From Tillandsia leiboldiana (lineage: Eukaryota; Streptophyta; Magnoliopsida; Poales; Bromeliaceae), in assembly GCA_029204045.2 (NCBI GenBank), contig CM055066.1:48128972-48192971 (forward strand): 64,000 nt of DNA, written 5' to 3'. The position numbers and the translations under genes were made by a program. Of the stretch, positions 1-10,325 are shown piece after piece. The notes beneath the pieces were generated by a model that saw only the letters and a list, made by a program, of their open reading frames with translations, was not told the origin of the DNA and searched no databases. How positions within the stretch are numbered: the first letter of the stretch is position 1; every line of letters begins with the position of its first letter.

Positions 1-582
1 CGCGTCATGTCCATGTTGCGATCGCGGAAAACCGGTTACGAAGTCCATGGTAATCCATTCCCATTTCCACTCTGGTATGGGCAATGGTTGTAGTTTTCCC
101 GCCGGTCGCTGATGTTCCGCTTTCACCTGTTGGCACACCAAACAATGCGCCACAAATTGCATCACATCACTCTTCATTTTGGGCCACCAAAAGGTCTGCC
201 TCAGATCTTTGTACATCTTTGTACCTCCGGGATGCGCATTGTAGGGGGCATTATGCGCTTCCGACAAAATTTTCTTCTTCATTTCTGGCACGTCGGGCAC
301 GCAAATTCTCCCCCGGAACCTTATCATATTGTCAGTGCCAATCGCAAAATCCCCACTTCGCTCCGAGGATATTTTGTCCCGCACCGGTTGTAGTTGCGTG
401 TCCGTTGTTTGGCCTTCCAAGATCCTCTCGATCAGTCCTGTTGGTACATTGTCAACTAATTCTTGAATCGGTTTGTCTTCTGAGAAGAATTCACATTTTA
501 ATTCACTTTTATAATCTCTCCATTTTTTGTTCAATGATGCCAACACCCAATATCTCGTTCCCTCAGGATATCTAAACTTTGC
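1..582 (-). pseudogene. Chimeric exon: CACTA Transposase_24 C-part fused in frame to Ty3/gypsy integrase
   Basis: Read on the minus strand, one frame stays open from 582 to the window edge at 1. The first ~50 codons (582 to about 430) look like the Transposase_24/PttA domain of plant CACTA elements, with a motif like KKWRDYKSELK. From about 430 down, the same frame becomes a Ty3/gypsy pre-integrase: HPGGTKMYKDLRQTFWWPKM, then CLVCQQVKAEHQRPAG as the HHCC zinc-binding end, then the integrase-core start WKWEWITMDFVTGFPR. The exon begins after a plausible intron (583-677, GT..AG on the minus strand). The full gypsy pol, RT and LTRs are not seen, so this is a partial capture or a recombination join rather than a complete insertion. 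The join could not be placed to better than about 20 bp. It is probably not functional. Confidence 0.72.
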
Positions 583-677
583 CTATTCATAAAATAAAAA
601 GTTTACTGTTAAAAATGTAATATAATAAAAGTATATAAATATACAATAAAAAAAATAATGAGCAAAGATGAAAGAAC

Positions 678-895
678 CTCAATATGTTTTAGCATTTTTT
701 CCTTGAATGGATTAAAAATTTGATTATCCCGTTGCGGAATATTTAAAGGAGCAAATGCTCCATTTTTCACGATTGCTCCTAAAAATGATCCAAGGATAGA
801 TCCTGCATAGGTACACGGAACCCCATATTTATCAACTTCGACATCAATCCTCTCTCTTTCAATTAGGTTCCACACATCTGCCAATGTTGTTCTTC
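678..895 (-). pseudogene. CACTA second protein (Transposase_24 / PttA-like), middle exon
   Basis: The minus strand encodes a stretch containing ADVWNL, a GVPCTYAGSILGSFLGAIVK-like block and NGAFAPLN. These are typical of the plant Transposase_24 (Ptta/En/Spm) domain carried by CACTA elements as the second gene, downstream of the tnp2-type transposase. The residues just before ADVWNL read GRTTL, as in the family, so the ATG-less start reflects an internal exon. The exon ends in GAG followed by GT (donor at 677) and joins the exon at 582. The role, inferred from TNPA-like family members, is binding of the subterminal repeats. The exon is part of a decayed gene on the same strand as the transposase gene. 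Confidence 0.75.
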
Positions 896-1068
896 CTTAT
901 TTCTTATGTCGATTTTTATCAGCTTATACACTACATAATTAATAAATAATATTGCTTACCAATGATCCAAAGAAATAAATCATTTTGATTATTATTTTCA
1001 ATCTTAATAGTACTTGTATTTGTAGAAGTTTCTGTGGAAAATGACAAATGCTCATCTCCTACTGATCC

Positions 1069-1143
1069 TTAAACTTCCAAGTCATCTTCAAGGGTAGATC
1101 TAACTATATTGCAACTACGCAATCTTCTAGAACTCGAGGACAT
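1069..1143 (-). pseudogene. N-terminal exon of CACTA Transposase_24-type gene, broken by a stop
   Basis: An ATG on the minus strand at 1143 starts a Ser/Arg-rich N-terminus (MSSSSRRLRS...) resembling the start of plant CACTA second proteins. The frame reaches a TAA at 1069-1071 after about 24 codons, although similar low-complexity acidic and Ser/Thr-rich coding potential continues to about 960. It lies about 170 bp after the end of the transposase gene once the solo LTR is removed, which matches the two-gene order in CACTA elements. The start call is an inference from position and composition. Confidence 0.5.
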
Positions 1144-1519
1144 GTTTCAATATCCTACAAATGATAAACAAATGATATAAATCAAGCAAATCTAAAATAA
1201 TAGAACTTAATCAACCAAATATAGAGTAAGAGTATATTCATCAAACTAACCTGAGATGAAAATATCACATGCATGAGAAGTATTATTTCAATACTTTTTT
1301 TTAAAAAATTATGCTTCTGTAGTAACCATGATTTTTGAAACTGAATTTTTAAAGTTTAAATAGTTTTCGGAATTAATTAATTGGCAAAAAAATGGATTAT
1401 TAATAGTGTATATGTGGCCCAAAAATATCGACTTTTGATCGAGGTCTGATCTCGAAAATCTGAGATCACCAGTGCGACCGTCTCGTCGAAACAAGAAAAA
1501 TTGATATTCACATGTTTTC

Positions 1520-1536
1520 GATCCGACGGTCGGATC
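1520..1536. promoter_or_regulatory. Conserved 17-bp palindrome in LTR U3
   Basis: GATCCGACGGTCGGATC is a perfect inverted repeat with 8-bp arms around a central G. The same 17 bases occur at the matching place in the LTRs at 44560-44576 and 50965-50981, although the surrounding sequence of this solo LTR has diverged a great deal. A protein-binding or structural role is inferred. Confidence 0.55.
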
Positions 1537-4500
1537 TTCCGCAAATCAGCGAGAAGTCGCGGGGCCCACAACTTAAGTGAATAGTGAAATGAATAGTAGC
1601 CCCTGATTTCGGTTCCCTCTCGATCAAACGTCAGCCGTTTCACTATCTAAAACCCAAACATAGCAGTATGAGTAGTCATTTCTAGCTAATTTTGACATTC
1701 TGAGCGCAATGGCCCAAACGAAATTCGCATTTGACGACTCTGGTGCATCGAAGTGCATGTAATACAGTAAAATGCACTGTATTTTATGGGCCGAGAATTT
1801 ATACGAGCACCAAATCAAGAAAGCAAATACGCTACTTGAAAGGTCTCGACGAGCCGGACGTCATGGCAAAGTCCGTTTTTCAATTGACGACCCGTGCGTC
1901 TCGAAATGCATGAAAAACGCTGAAAAGTCGAGCCGAGGGGCCAACATAGGTATCTGGGTTCCCTTTACTCCTCTGCACACTCCAGTGTAAGACCTAGGTG
2001 TGAGGGTTGGCCAAGGAGACACCACCAACAAGCTTGGTCCGAGCTTGGGAGAGAAAGAGAGAGGTGTGCACAAGGAACCCCAAACTCGAGCCTGTGCTTT
2101 CTGGAGGACCTCTTTGCTTCTGGTGAGAGTGCTTGAGGAGGCATGAGCACGCGCGACGCGGGGGGAAAAGAACCGGTTTCTTCCTCTTCTTCTCCAACTC
2201 CGGTGAGGTAAGCTTTCTTCCTCCTATGTGTTGTAGCACCCGAGACCCATGGAAGTAGTCTCTGTAGGCTCTTAGGATACTCCACACCAAGTCCCAGCCC
2301 TTGGGAAGCCCCCGGTTGCCGGCGGAGGAAAGTTCTTCGCCGGAACCCTAACAGGCTCCGCCGCGGCCGTGCGTCGCAACCGATTGCTCAAACGCCAAAA
2401 TAAAATGATGAACTTGGACTGTAGGACCTGTAGATCATCTCCACAAAATTTGAGGGAGTTTGATTAGGTGTACGCGTCGCAGAACTAAACCCTAGTTTTC
2501 GGGTTATTGTGCTTCGGACGAGCTTTTTGCTCCGGCGTCGGCATCGCTCCCAACCGCCGGCCCCTTGCCTGAGAAGCTTCCTGGGTATGAGAGGAGTTCA
2601 ACCATGCCCTTGCATGGCATCCATGCAGCCCAAATACGGGGGTGCCATGGATGACCCGAGATCGGGCTCAAGCTTCGGTGGCCGGCTTTCCGGCCGTCGT
2701 CGATGGGGAGGGCATGGCCGGGAAGTTTTCTGGGACCAAGAGGGTCCCATCTATGCTCTTCTATGGAGCCCATCAGCCTAGTGGGAGATCCGCCATTAAC
2801 GGCCGAGCTCGAGCTCAACAATGGCGAGTTTTCTCCGCCGCCGCCGCCGCCGTGTCCTGTCGCCGGGCATAGGTCCAGGTAAAGCTTAGAGGAGTAAGTT
2901 GCACCTACTGGTGCATTTGTTTGAGGCCCAGAGCCCCGGAATGGGAATTTGCCATTTTCGGGTCCATGGAGTCATCTTCTTCGTTTTCTTCTTATTGTTT
3001 CTCGCCAACCGTGAGAGCAAGATGGACCCAGACTTTCTGGGGATGCTCCTGCAGCTTCGAAGAGCATTTCCCTCCATCTTAGAAGCTCCCAGGCCCCCCC
3101 TCTGCAGAGAACTAGTTTGGGCCAAGCTTGGTTGCTTGTTAATGAGTTGTGCCCACTAGGTGTTTGATGAAATGCCCCAATAAACTCAAGTTCAAAATCT
3201 GAGCATCCAACCAATATGAAGTTTTCTCCGCACACTCCCCTGAGCTTGATGCTCACTTCAGATCCAATTCTTGGGCTGTGTGGTTTTGTGTGGAGCATTA
3301 TTGAAGAGAGTAGAGCATGGAAACTTGGATCCTTTGATCCTGCTGCTTGTAGGTTGCACCAGAGAAAGCCCCGGAATCCCTGTGATGTCCAGAGAGGGAT
3401 GCTCAACTTTGTTTGATGTTGTCTCAAGCAGAAATTAAGTTTGAGTTAATTAAAGTCTCATGAAGGATGGTTTGGACATGGGGCTGTTCTAGGTGTTTTG
3501 TGACTTCGCGCAGTGAGCTTTTGGCTATTTTGAGGTCACTGAATGTGATGCTCACCTTAAAAATGAAAATGGTCGCGTAGAAAAATTAAAAATGCAAAAT
3601 AGTGTGATTTAGCCTATGTTAGCAAGAAAGTCATGACCCGAAGTTTTTCTCAGGTTCCGTGCTGCTTCCAAATGGTGAACACGGTGTCCAGAAAGTCGAG
3701 GGTCACCTACTGGAGGTGACGGTTCGTTAAAATGATGTTCCAATAATTAGAACGAGCGAAAACGGCTCTCAAGTACGCGTAAAAATACAATTTTTGGAAA
3801 CCCTATGGGTCTAAACGCAATTGTAACCTCACATGTTATCTTGGACAGTGTGTCCATGATCTCTAAGCTTTTCGTTAGGGATCCAACGGCTCTCATTAAG
3901 CAGAAATTGATTATCGGTCCGTAAATTGGCAAAATCGTCGGTTTAACGGCACCCCGGTGGTAATCACGCAATTTGAGGAATTGCGGCGATTACGCCTTGC
4001 TCTCTGATGTGTCCCAGTAGAATCTGGTTGAGCCAGCGGCATAGGGTTGTTGCCCGTATCTCCCGAAAATCTAAAATGAATATTTAGGAGGGGTATTTTG
4101 GTAAATTTGGCGTCAATCTGGAAAATATCCAGGTTTAAGTAAGAATAGTGAGTCTGTGGTTTGGTTATGTGTGAGTTGTTCCCTGATCAAAACATATGAT
4201 TCATGTTGGCACAGTCTTCGAGCATTCTGTTGGAGTCGATAGTTCGCCTGCAGACAGGTGGGTTTATCTTCGGTCCGGGCTTTATCATCTCGGCCCTCTG
4301 GGGTATCGTAATTGGTCGGACCCCTGTTCTTGTGATAGCCTAGATTTCCTTGTTGAGCCTGCTCTTTTTATTGATCAGCATCACTTTTATATTGCTATAT
4401 CTGCTTGATTCATTGATCATTATCAGTTATCAGCCTATATGTTGCCATGCTTGATTGATCCTTAGCTTGCTAGCTTATATGTTGCCATGCTCAATTGATC

Positions 4501-4662
4501 TTTAGCTTGCTATCAGATATTATGATCCTTATCCTGGACATTTGCCATGCCTGATTGGTCATTAGTTAGTTATCACACATTTACTCGCTTATCAGTATAT
4601 CCTGATTATTCTTGCCTTTTGCCATGTGTGATTGATCAGTTATTATTTCCTGCATTTTTATT

Positions 4663-4805
4663 GCATGAGTCGAGATTAGTTGGTTTCTGCTATTGCATCC
4701 CTGTTGGGATTTTCCCGGCTTGTTGCCGATTACCATGAGTCGAGATTTGTTGGCTTTCTGCGATTGCACCCCTGTTGGAATTTTCGGGCTTATTGCCGAT
4801 TACCC
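4663..4805. repeat. Two-copy tandem repeat inside solo LTR
   Basis: Two neighbouring copies of about 65-75 bp begin with a CATGAGTCGAGATT-like block and continue with TTGCATCCCTGTTGG / TTGCACCCCTGTTGG and TTGCCGATTACC. The copies differ at several sites. Confidence 0.75.
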
Positions 4806-5022
4806 GGTCGGTGGACCGTGAGCTTGAGCATTCGCATGATTGATCGCCCGCACTGCTGTACTTCACGAACATAAGCGGGGTCGCTCCCCGTGTGTATGTT
4901 CTTTACCGGTAAAGTGGTCTGGTATACGACCCGTGACTCCCAGGTTAGTGCCCAAGGGTGCCGGAGTGTTGACTCCCAGGTTAGTGCTCGAGGGTGTCGG
5001 AGTATGTCAGCCAGGTTCGGCG

Positions 5023-5370
5023 AGTTTTCCCTGAGGTCATATCGACCAATATGGTGGCTTTGATTGGGTACTTAGTTGTTCTACCTTTGATGCATAATTG
5101 CCTGTTTAAAATCTACTTTACATCATACTCTTATGATTGCCCAGTGTTTGTTCAGTATCATCCAGTTGTTATACCAGCATGCTCTTGTTTTAGTTTTCAA
5201 TACCTTGATATGCTCTGCACTGTATTCATGATTATTCAGCGTTTTTCCCTGAGGTCTTGTTGACCAACATGGTGGCTTCGATTGGGTATTTGGTTATTCT
5301 ACCATTGATGCATTGATTACCTGCTTAGCATGCTTAATCATTATACTCTTATGATTTCTCAGTTCTTGAT
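5023..5370. repeat. Tandem duplication (~215-bp unit) in solo LTR
   Basis: TTTTCCCTGAGGTC, followed by GACCAA(T/C)ATGGTGGCTT and GATTGGGTA, occurs near 5028 and again near 5244, with similar downstream sequence including ACTCTTATGATT. The copies have diverged by point changes and small indels. Confidence 0.75.
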
Positions 5371-5800
5371 TCAGTATCTATATCAGCATGCTTTTACTTC
5401 AGTAGTTAAGTACCTATTTATGCTCAAAATCATGATTATGTTTCCTGCCAGTATCTGCTTATGATATCTGCCTTACCTAATGACTCTTACTATCCGCTAG
5501 TTATTGTATGCCAGTAGGTACGATTTGCTATTTTTCGGCTCGTCGTGCCCACTGGGATACACTGTCGATGTATCTCACACCCCCTGGGTGACCATTTTTC
5601 AAGTCGGTTGGGTGCTGGGATGTCGGGACGTGTTGGTGAGGTTATCGAGATAGCTTTGACCCTTGGTAGCCGTTGAAATTTTACCAAGTTGTAAACATGT
5701 AATTGAATAAGTTGGTGTAAATGTTAAATAATAATCTTTTGTAATCTTTTATAGTTAGTGCGTAGTTTAGACTACTATGGTATTGGCTGTAAGTGCTTAG

Positions 5801-5862
5801 CCGTGCATGTATAGAAAAGGCTCAATCCAAGGGGATTGGGAATTTTCTATATATGTGGCGGT
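5801..5862 (+). other. Terminal LTR hairpin (R/U5 region), copy 1
   Basis: A stem pairs TATAGAAAA with TTTTCTATA, and an inner stem pairs CTCAATCC with GGATTGGG, followed by GTGGCGG and a TCTGTCG-like block. It sits about 85 bp from the LTR 3' end. Equivalent hairpins with different but complementary bases occur in other LTRs here. Confidence 0.7.
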
Positions 5863-5948
5863 CTGTCGTGCCCTGGTTGGTTTTAAAACTCTGATTAAAA
5901 AATAATAATAATAATAATAGACTCTATTTTCGAACTCGAGGCGTGACA

Positions 5949-6546
5949 GCTTCATCATTGGCATCTTCATTTACATTAACTCGAATCCAATTTGGATGTT
6001 CATTTCATTCTCATCTAAAATTTGTAGAGACGGAGGGATTACAAAAGTCTCATCCGTTGAATCTTCACCCATATCAAATAAATCTCTCGGTTTGATTCTC
6101 ACAACTGAAAACCAATTCTCATCTTTCGGTATTTGCACATAAAATACTTGTTGGACTTGTGATGAAAATACATAAGGATCATCTTTCAACTCTGCACCTG
6201 TATGTATTAAGCGAAAAAAGTTTACAAGAGTGAACCCAAATTCATCATGCTTAATGCCCATACTGTGGTGAACATCAACCCAATCACATTTGAATAGGAT
6301 AATCTTTAAACGACCATAATAATTTAATTCAATGATATCTTTCAATCGGCCATAATAGTTTATGTCGCCTATTTCTGAAGTATTAATAACACCACTATTT
6401 TGAGTCTTTCTATTTTCTTCACGAGCTTGCGTATGAAATCTGAAACCGTTGATAATAAATCCACTAAATCTCTTTGCAAATTTGTTAGGGCCTCTACCAA
6501 GAACTTGAATTTCTCCTGAAATAGTTGAATCATCCATCCTCATAAC
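5949..6546 (-). pseudogene. CACTA transposase gene, last exon (DUF4216)
   Basis: The minus strand carries a near-complete DUF4216 domain: FIINGFRFHT, QNSGV, CDWVDVHHSMG, DEFGFTLVNF, DPYVFSSQVQQVFYV and RDLFDMG blocks. DUF4216 is the C-terminal domain of many plant tnp2-type CACTA proteins. The exon starts after a plausible acceptor (AG at 6547). Near 5990 a one-base shift moves the family-like ending (NWIRVNVNEDANDE) out of frame; without the shift the frame would end in GAT GAA GCA TAA across the solo-LTR insertion point, so the LTR sits in the last codons. It is a pseudogene by frameshift plus insertion. Confidence 0.82.
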
Positions 6547-6629
6547 CTATATTGTAAAAAATATTATTATATATTTTATTACTTTAAATTGTGTAAACTA
6601 TTTTTTGTCATAAATAATATGTACCTTAC

Positions 6630-6733
6630 CTTGTAACCATTCATGAAATCTCTCATTTACCAGTTTTTCTATATCATGACTAGTGAGGCGCGTATGACGG
6701 CGTCGTTTCCTATTCTCTGAATCAATGAATTGT
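6630..6733 (-). pseudogene. CACTA transposase gene, small linker exon
   Basis: This minus-strand stretch encodes QFIDSENRKRRRRHT and then LVNERFHEWLQ, the basic linker and WF/EWL-type segment between DUF4218 and DUF4216 in plant tnp2 proteins. It has a plausible acceptor (AG at 6735-6734) and donor (GT at 6629-6628). Phase agrees with the upstream exon that ends CA. It is too short for ORF callers. Confidence 0.65.
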
Positions 6734-6817
6734 CTCTATTTATATAAAGTTAGTTTTTTCAATTTATATATAAATTTTAAATATCAATAGAGTAAATAAG
6801 GTAACTCTTTGATTTAC

Positions 6818-7123
6818 TGGCGAAGAGGCTCAAGGTCATCGTAATGGCGAAGTACATAACGATGTGCTTGAATCAATGATTTTTCATCTAGTATGATATT
6901 TTCAATCTTTCCAATAGAACTACCAGCACTTGAAAATAAATATAATCCTTCTGTTTCATTTTTAGGTGGATTAGGATTCCGTACAGGTCGATTAAATCTT
7001 GTTTCAACTCCATCTAAATATCTCGAACAAAATGTCAAACATTCTTCGGCTATATATCCTTCAGCTATTGACCCTTTAGGATGAGATTTATCACGAACAT
7101 TTGATTTCATTCGTACAAAGTTC
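6818..7123 (-). pseudogene. CACTA transposase gene, DUF4218 exon
   Basis: The minus strand encodes NFVRMKSNVRDKSHPKGSIA and then EGYIAEECLTFCSRYLDGVE, the signature of DUF4218, which follows the tnp2 core in plant CACTA transposases. It is joined to the preceding exon by a 93-bp intron (7124-7216, GT..AG on the minus strand). The exon ends at CCA before GTAAAT at 6817. The exon itself appears undamaged, although the whole gene is broken elsewhere. Confidence 0.8.
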
Positions 7124-7216
7124 CTATAATAATAGAGAATAAGAGTGCTAAGATAGCATATACTTATACAAGTCATAATTAAGTTTAGAAGAAATAAGTA
7201 ATTAATTATTATTTAC

Positions 7217-8352
7217 CTCTCCGAAGAATATATCCATCGATATTGTACCGGACCACCCAATTTTGCCTCTTCTACTAAATGAACCATTAAGTGAATCATT
7301 ACAGTAAAAAATGATGGTAGAAAGATTCTTTCCATGTGGCAAAGAGTAAGCGTAATGCGGTTTTGTAATTTGTCCAGCTCATTAACATTCAACACCTTTG
7401 AACATAACGATTTTAAAAAATAAGCCAATTCAATTGCGATTGAGATCACTTCCTTTGATGGACTAGATGCTCGTAATGTCAATAGCAATATATCCTCAAT
7501 CAAAATATGGCAATCATGACTTTTAAGACCACTAATCTTACACTTGTTAACATTCACACATCTTGAAATATTGGATGCATAACTATCGGGTGTTTTAATA
7601 TTTTTGAGAACTTGACAAAGAATCCTTTTTTCCTTTTTAGACATTGTGAAGCAAGCTGGAGGTAATCTTGTCTTACAATTTGCAAGTAACTCGGGATGGA
7701 GTTCAGATCTTATGCCCAATTCTACTAAATTCTGTCGTGCCTTTCGATTGTCTTTTATTTTTTTATCAAGATTCAATAAAGTGCCAGCAAAATTATCAAA
7801 CACGTTTTTCTCTATATGCATCACATCTAAATTATAGCGCAACAAATTAAATTGCCAATATGGTAATTCAAAAAAAATGCTTTTCTTTTTCCACCACCTC
7901 AATGCGCCAATGGGTTCTGTATTATCGTTTCTCATTCGTCTCTTCCTTTTCGATCTCTTACTATTTGCTCCTTGATTATTTACTATTGGTGGTTTGCCTA
8001 ATTTGAATTGCATGTCATGTATTTGGCTTAAAATATCAACTCCAGCTATTCGAATAGGTGCAGTTCTTATCTCCTCCGTGCCATCAAAAAAATCTTTTTG
8101 ATAACGAAATATATGGCCCTCAGGTAACCAACGACAATGGCCTAAGTAACAAAACTTCCCTCCATGACGTAACCACTTAGAATGTGTTTGCTCCGCACAA
8201 CAAGGACATGCAAACTTTCCTTTAGTGCTCCAACCAGACAAAATTCCATATGCAGGAAAGTCATTTATGGTCCATAGCAATGCAGCCCGCATATGAAACA
8301 TATTTTTGCTTGAAGCGTCATACGTTTCAACGCCTTTCCACAGTTTTTTCAA
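7217..8352 (-). pseudogene. CACTA tnp2-type transposase core (Transposase_21) and start of DUF4218
   Basis: This is the largest uninterrupted piece of the transposase, about 379 codons on the minus strand. It contains WKGVETYDASSK, HMRAALLWTINDFPAYGILS, the zinc-type CPCC, a LGHCRWLP-like block, YNLDVMHIEKNVFDN and MVHLVEEAKLGGPVQYRWIY. Together these are the catalytic-core portion of the En/Spm-type tnp2 transposase (PF02992) leading into DUF4218. The usual family protein also has the upstream segments found at 8361-9190. It is a pseudogene because the frame shifts at about 8355-8400 relative to the upstream part. Confidence 0.88.
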
Positions 8353-8360
8353 TTCCTCAA

Positions 8361-9190
8361 TTAAAGGTTGTAGAAAAACATCAATATCATTTCCCGGTCC
8401 TTTTCACCTGGAATAATCATTGATAATATAAAAGAAGATTGTTTCATACAAATCCAGGGTGGTAAATTATATGTAACCAATACAACTGGCCATGTACTAT
8501 AAGCAGTACTCATTGCTCGAAATGGGTTGAAACCATCACTACAAAGAGCAAGTCTCACATTGCGAGAATCAGAGGAGAAATCTGCATATCGTTCATCGAA
8601 TGCCTTCTACGCTTCACCATCTGCAGGATGTCTCAGTAGCCCATCCTTCTTACGACCCTCGGTGTGCCATCTCATATCATTTGATGTTTTGGTTAAGGCA
8701 AAAAGCCTTTGTAGCCTTGGTATAAGTGGAAAATATCATAAAATTTTTGCTGGAATCTCTCTTTTGTTTTGGTATTGCATGTGTGTTAGAAGTATTTTCT
8801 TCACTGTTTGAAACATGATCTTTTTCCATATTAGTATGTCTCCAACGGGAGGTCCCACAAACATCACAGACTTCTTGATTTAGTTTATCACCTCGAAATA
8901 ACATGCAATCATTTGGACAACAATGAATCTTTTCATAACTTAGACCTAAGGTTTTAATAATCTTTTTTGCTTCATAAGAAGAATGAGGTAATGCAGTACC
9001 TTCAGGAAATGCATCAGCCAATATCTCCAGTAACATGCTAAAGGACTTTCCCGACCAACCATTTAGGCATTTCAAATGGAACAAATGGAGTATAAAAGAT
9101 AGTTTTGAAAATGTCTTGCATCCTGGATATAATTCTTCATTTGTATCTTCTAATAGTTTGTGAAAATCATGATTTCCATTAGTATCTTGA
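8361..9190 (-). pseudogene. CACTA tnp2 transposase, N-terminal half of core
   Basis: Minus-strand segments encode LYPGCKTFSKLSF, HLKCLNGWSGKSFSMLLEIL, YEKIHCCPNDCMLFRG, CDVCGTSRW and then LALCSDGFNPFRAMSTAYST and CMKQSSFILSMIIPG, in the normal tnp2 order. At least two breaks separate them: one near 9205 between this part and the N-terminal domain, one near 8395 after SMIIPGEK. A weakly conserved region also lies between 8558 and 8677. The gene is clearly dead but well recognisable. Confidence 0.82.
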
Positions 9191-9532
9191 CTAGATTGAT
9201 TGTTCGGGGTTCAGCCTTCCATCAAATTCATTAATTGATATATCTGTTTCATTGGTTGGTACACTGGTTAAGCTAATGGCATCATGTAAAAGTCCATGTA
9301 TGTCATCTGATCTTCTAAAATTTTGGGTCATAGGGATGCACTCTTCCACTTGTAAGATTTTTTGGACATGTAAAGACTGAGAAGTTGAAGAAGAGCTGGC
9401 AACATTAATTGAAGAAGGCTCTTCTCCATGGAAAACCCATTTAGTATATCCACTTAGAAAGCCATCACATATCAAGTGTATCTTCGCATCCTCAAATGTT
9501 TGTAGTGAACAATTAACACAGCGTACACATGG
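9191..9532 (-). pseudogene. CACTA transposase N-terminal Transposase-associated domain (second half)
   Basis: The minus strand encodes ICDGFLSGYTKWVFHGEE, the hallmark end of the plant Transposase-associated domain (PF13963), and just upstream CVNCSLQTFEDAKIHL. The other half of this domain lies at 20401-20519, on the far side of the gypsy element. A one-base frameshift near 9205 breaks the link to the tnp2 core. Confidence 0.85.
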
Positions 9533-10317
9533 TGTGAGGACCCGGATCCCCGCGATGAGGTTACTGGTTGATCGGCAGCTTCTAGAGGCCCATGTTGGGT
9601 GATAGAGGTGTTTTCGCCCGTATTGGAACCCAGGATTTGACCCGGCATGAAAAATGGATCAAGTTCACTTTTCCGGAAATTTTTGACAAATTTAAGAAGT
9701 GGAATTGGGCAAAACAGACAACGGATTTGGATTCAGCGCGCGAAAACGATCGAAATGGACTATTTACTTATTTTTTCCGGAGTCCGGATGCAAAAGCACA
9801 TTTTTCGAGGTAGTGGGTTACTGTTCCGGCCGGTCGGGCATCGCCGGCGGCGGCGGGCAGCGGCGGAGCGCGGCGGCGCAGGTGCGGGCAGGCGCGCGGT
9901 GCAGCGCGGGGGAGTGCCATATGGCATCTTCCTATTTGCTGAGGTCTGGACACGTGGCAGAGTTTGATTGGCGGGTGCACCGGCGCGGTCCACGGAATGG
10001 GCGTGGCAGGTGCCTCGGGGTGTGTGCCCCGCATGGTCGCCGACAGCGCGGCGTGCGCGCACGCGGACGCGCGTTGACGCGCAGTTCCCGCGCTCGGGCG
10101 CACCACACGTCGGCGTCTGCGACAGGCCACACGACGCTTGGTGGGGGGCCGGTTTGGCTGTCCCCTATTTGGAACGACGTGGCGCGACAGGGGCGTTCCG
10201 GGCGCACGATGGACGGCTGGCGATCGGGCACTGTTGGCGCCCGAAAGGTTTCGGGCGCCCGAATCGTGGGCCCGAAAGCCCATTAAGGTGGGCTTTTGCT
10301 CTTTTTCGTGGAGGGCC

Positions 10318-10325
10318 TATAAATA
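10318..10325 (+). promoter_or_regulatory. LTR TATA box
   Basis: TATAAATA lies inside a short inverted repeat (GGGCCTATAAATAGGCCC). The same arrangement occurs at 17502-17509, and TATAAATA at matching places in the LTRs at 34131 and 63751. It is the likely core promoter of the LTR. Confidence 0.75.

Larger units (their letters stand above)
1318..5948 (+). mobile_element. Solo LTR of a Ty3/gypsy-type element, 4.63 kb
   Basis: The element runs from TGTAGTAACC to GGCGTGACA and is flanked by a perfect 5-bp target duplication gcttc (1313-1317 and 5949-5953). No primer-binding site, gag or pol lies between, and no second LTR is seen, so it is a solo LTR. It is related to the LTRs at 44331 and 50736: all share a 17-bp palindrome near the start, a similar following block and a terminal hairpin. 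It contains internal tandem duplications, about 80 bp at 4663-4805 and about 215 bp at 5023-5370. It landed in the last codons of the CACTA transposase gene. The strand is set by homology to the element with a PBS at 48486. Confidence 0.88.

Noticed and set aside
9699..10286. Arg-rich ORFs of up to 195 codons on both strands in the LTR
   Set aside because: GC-rich LTR U3 gives long open frames on both strands, and the same shadows appear in every related LTR.
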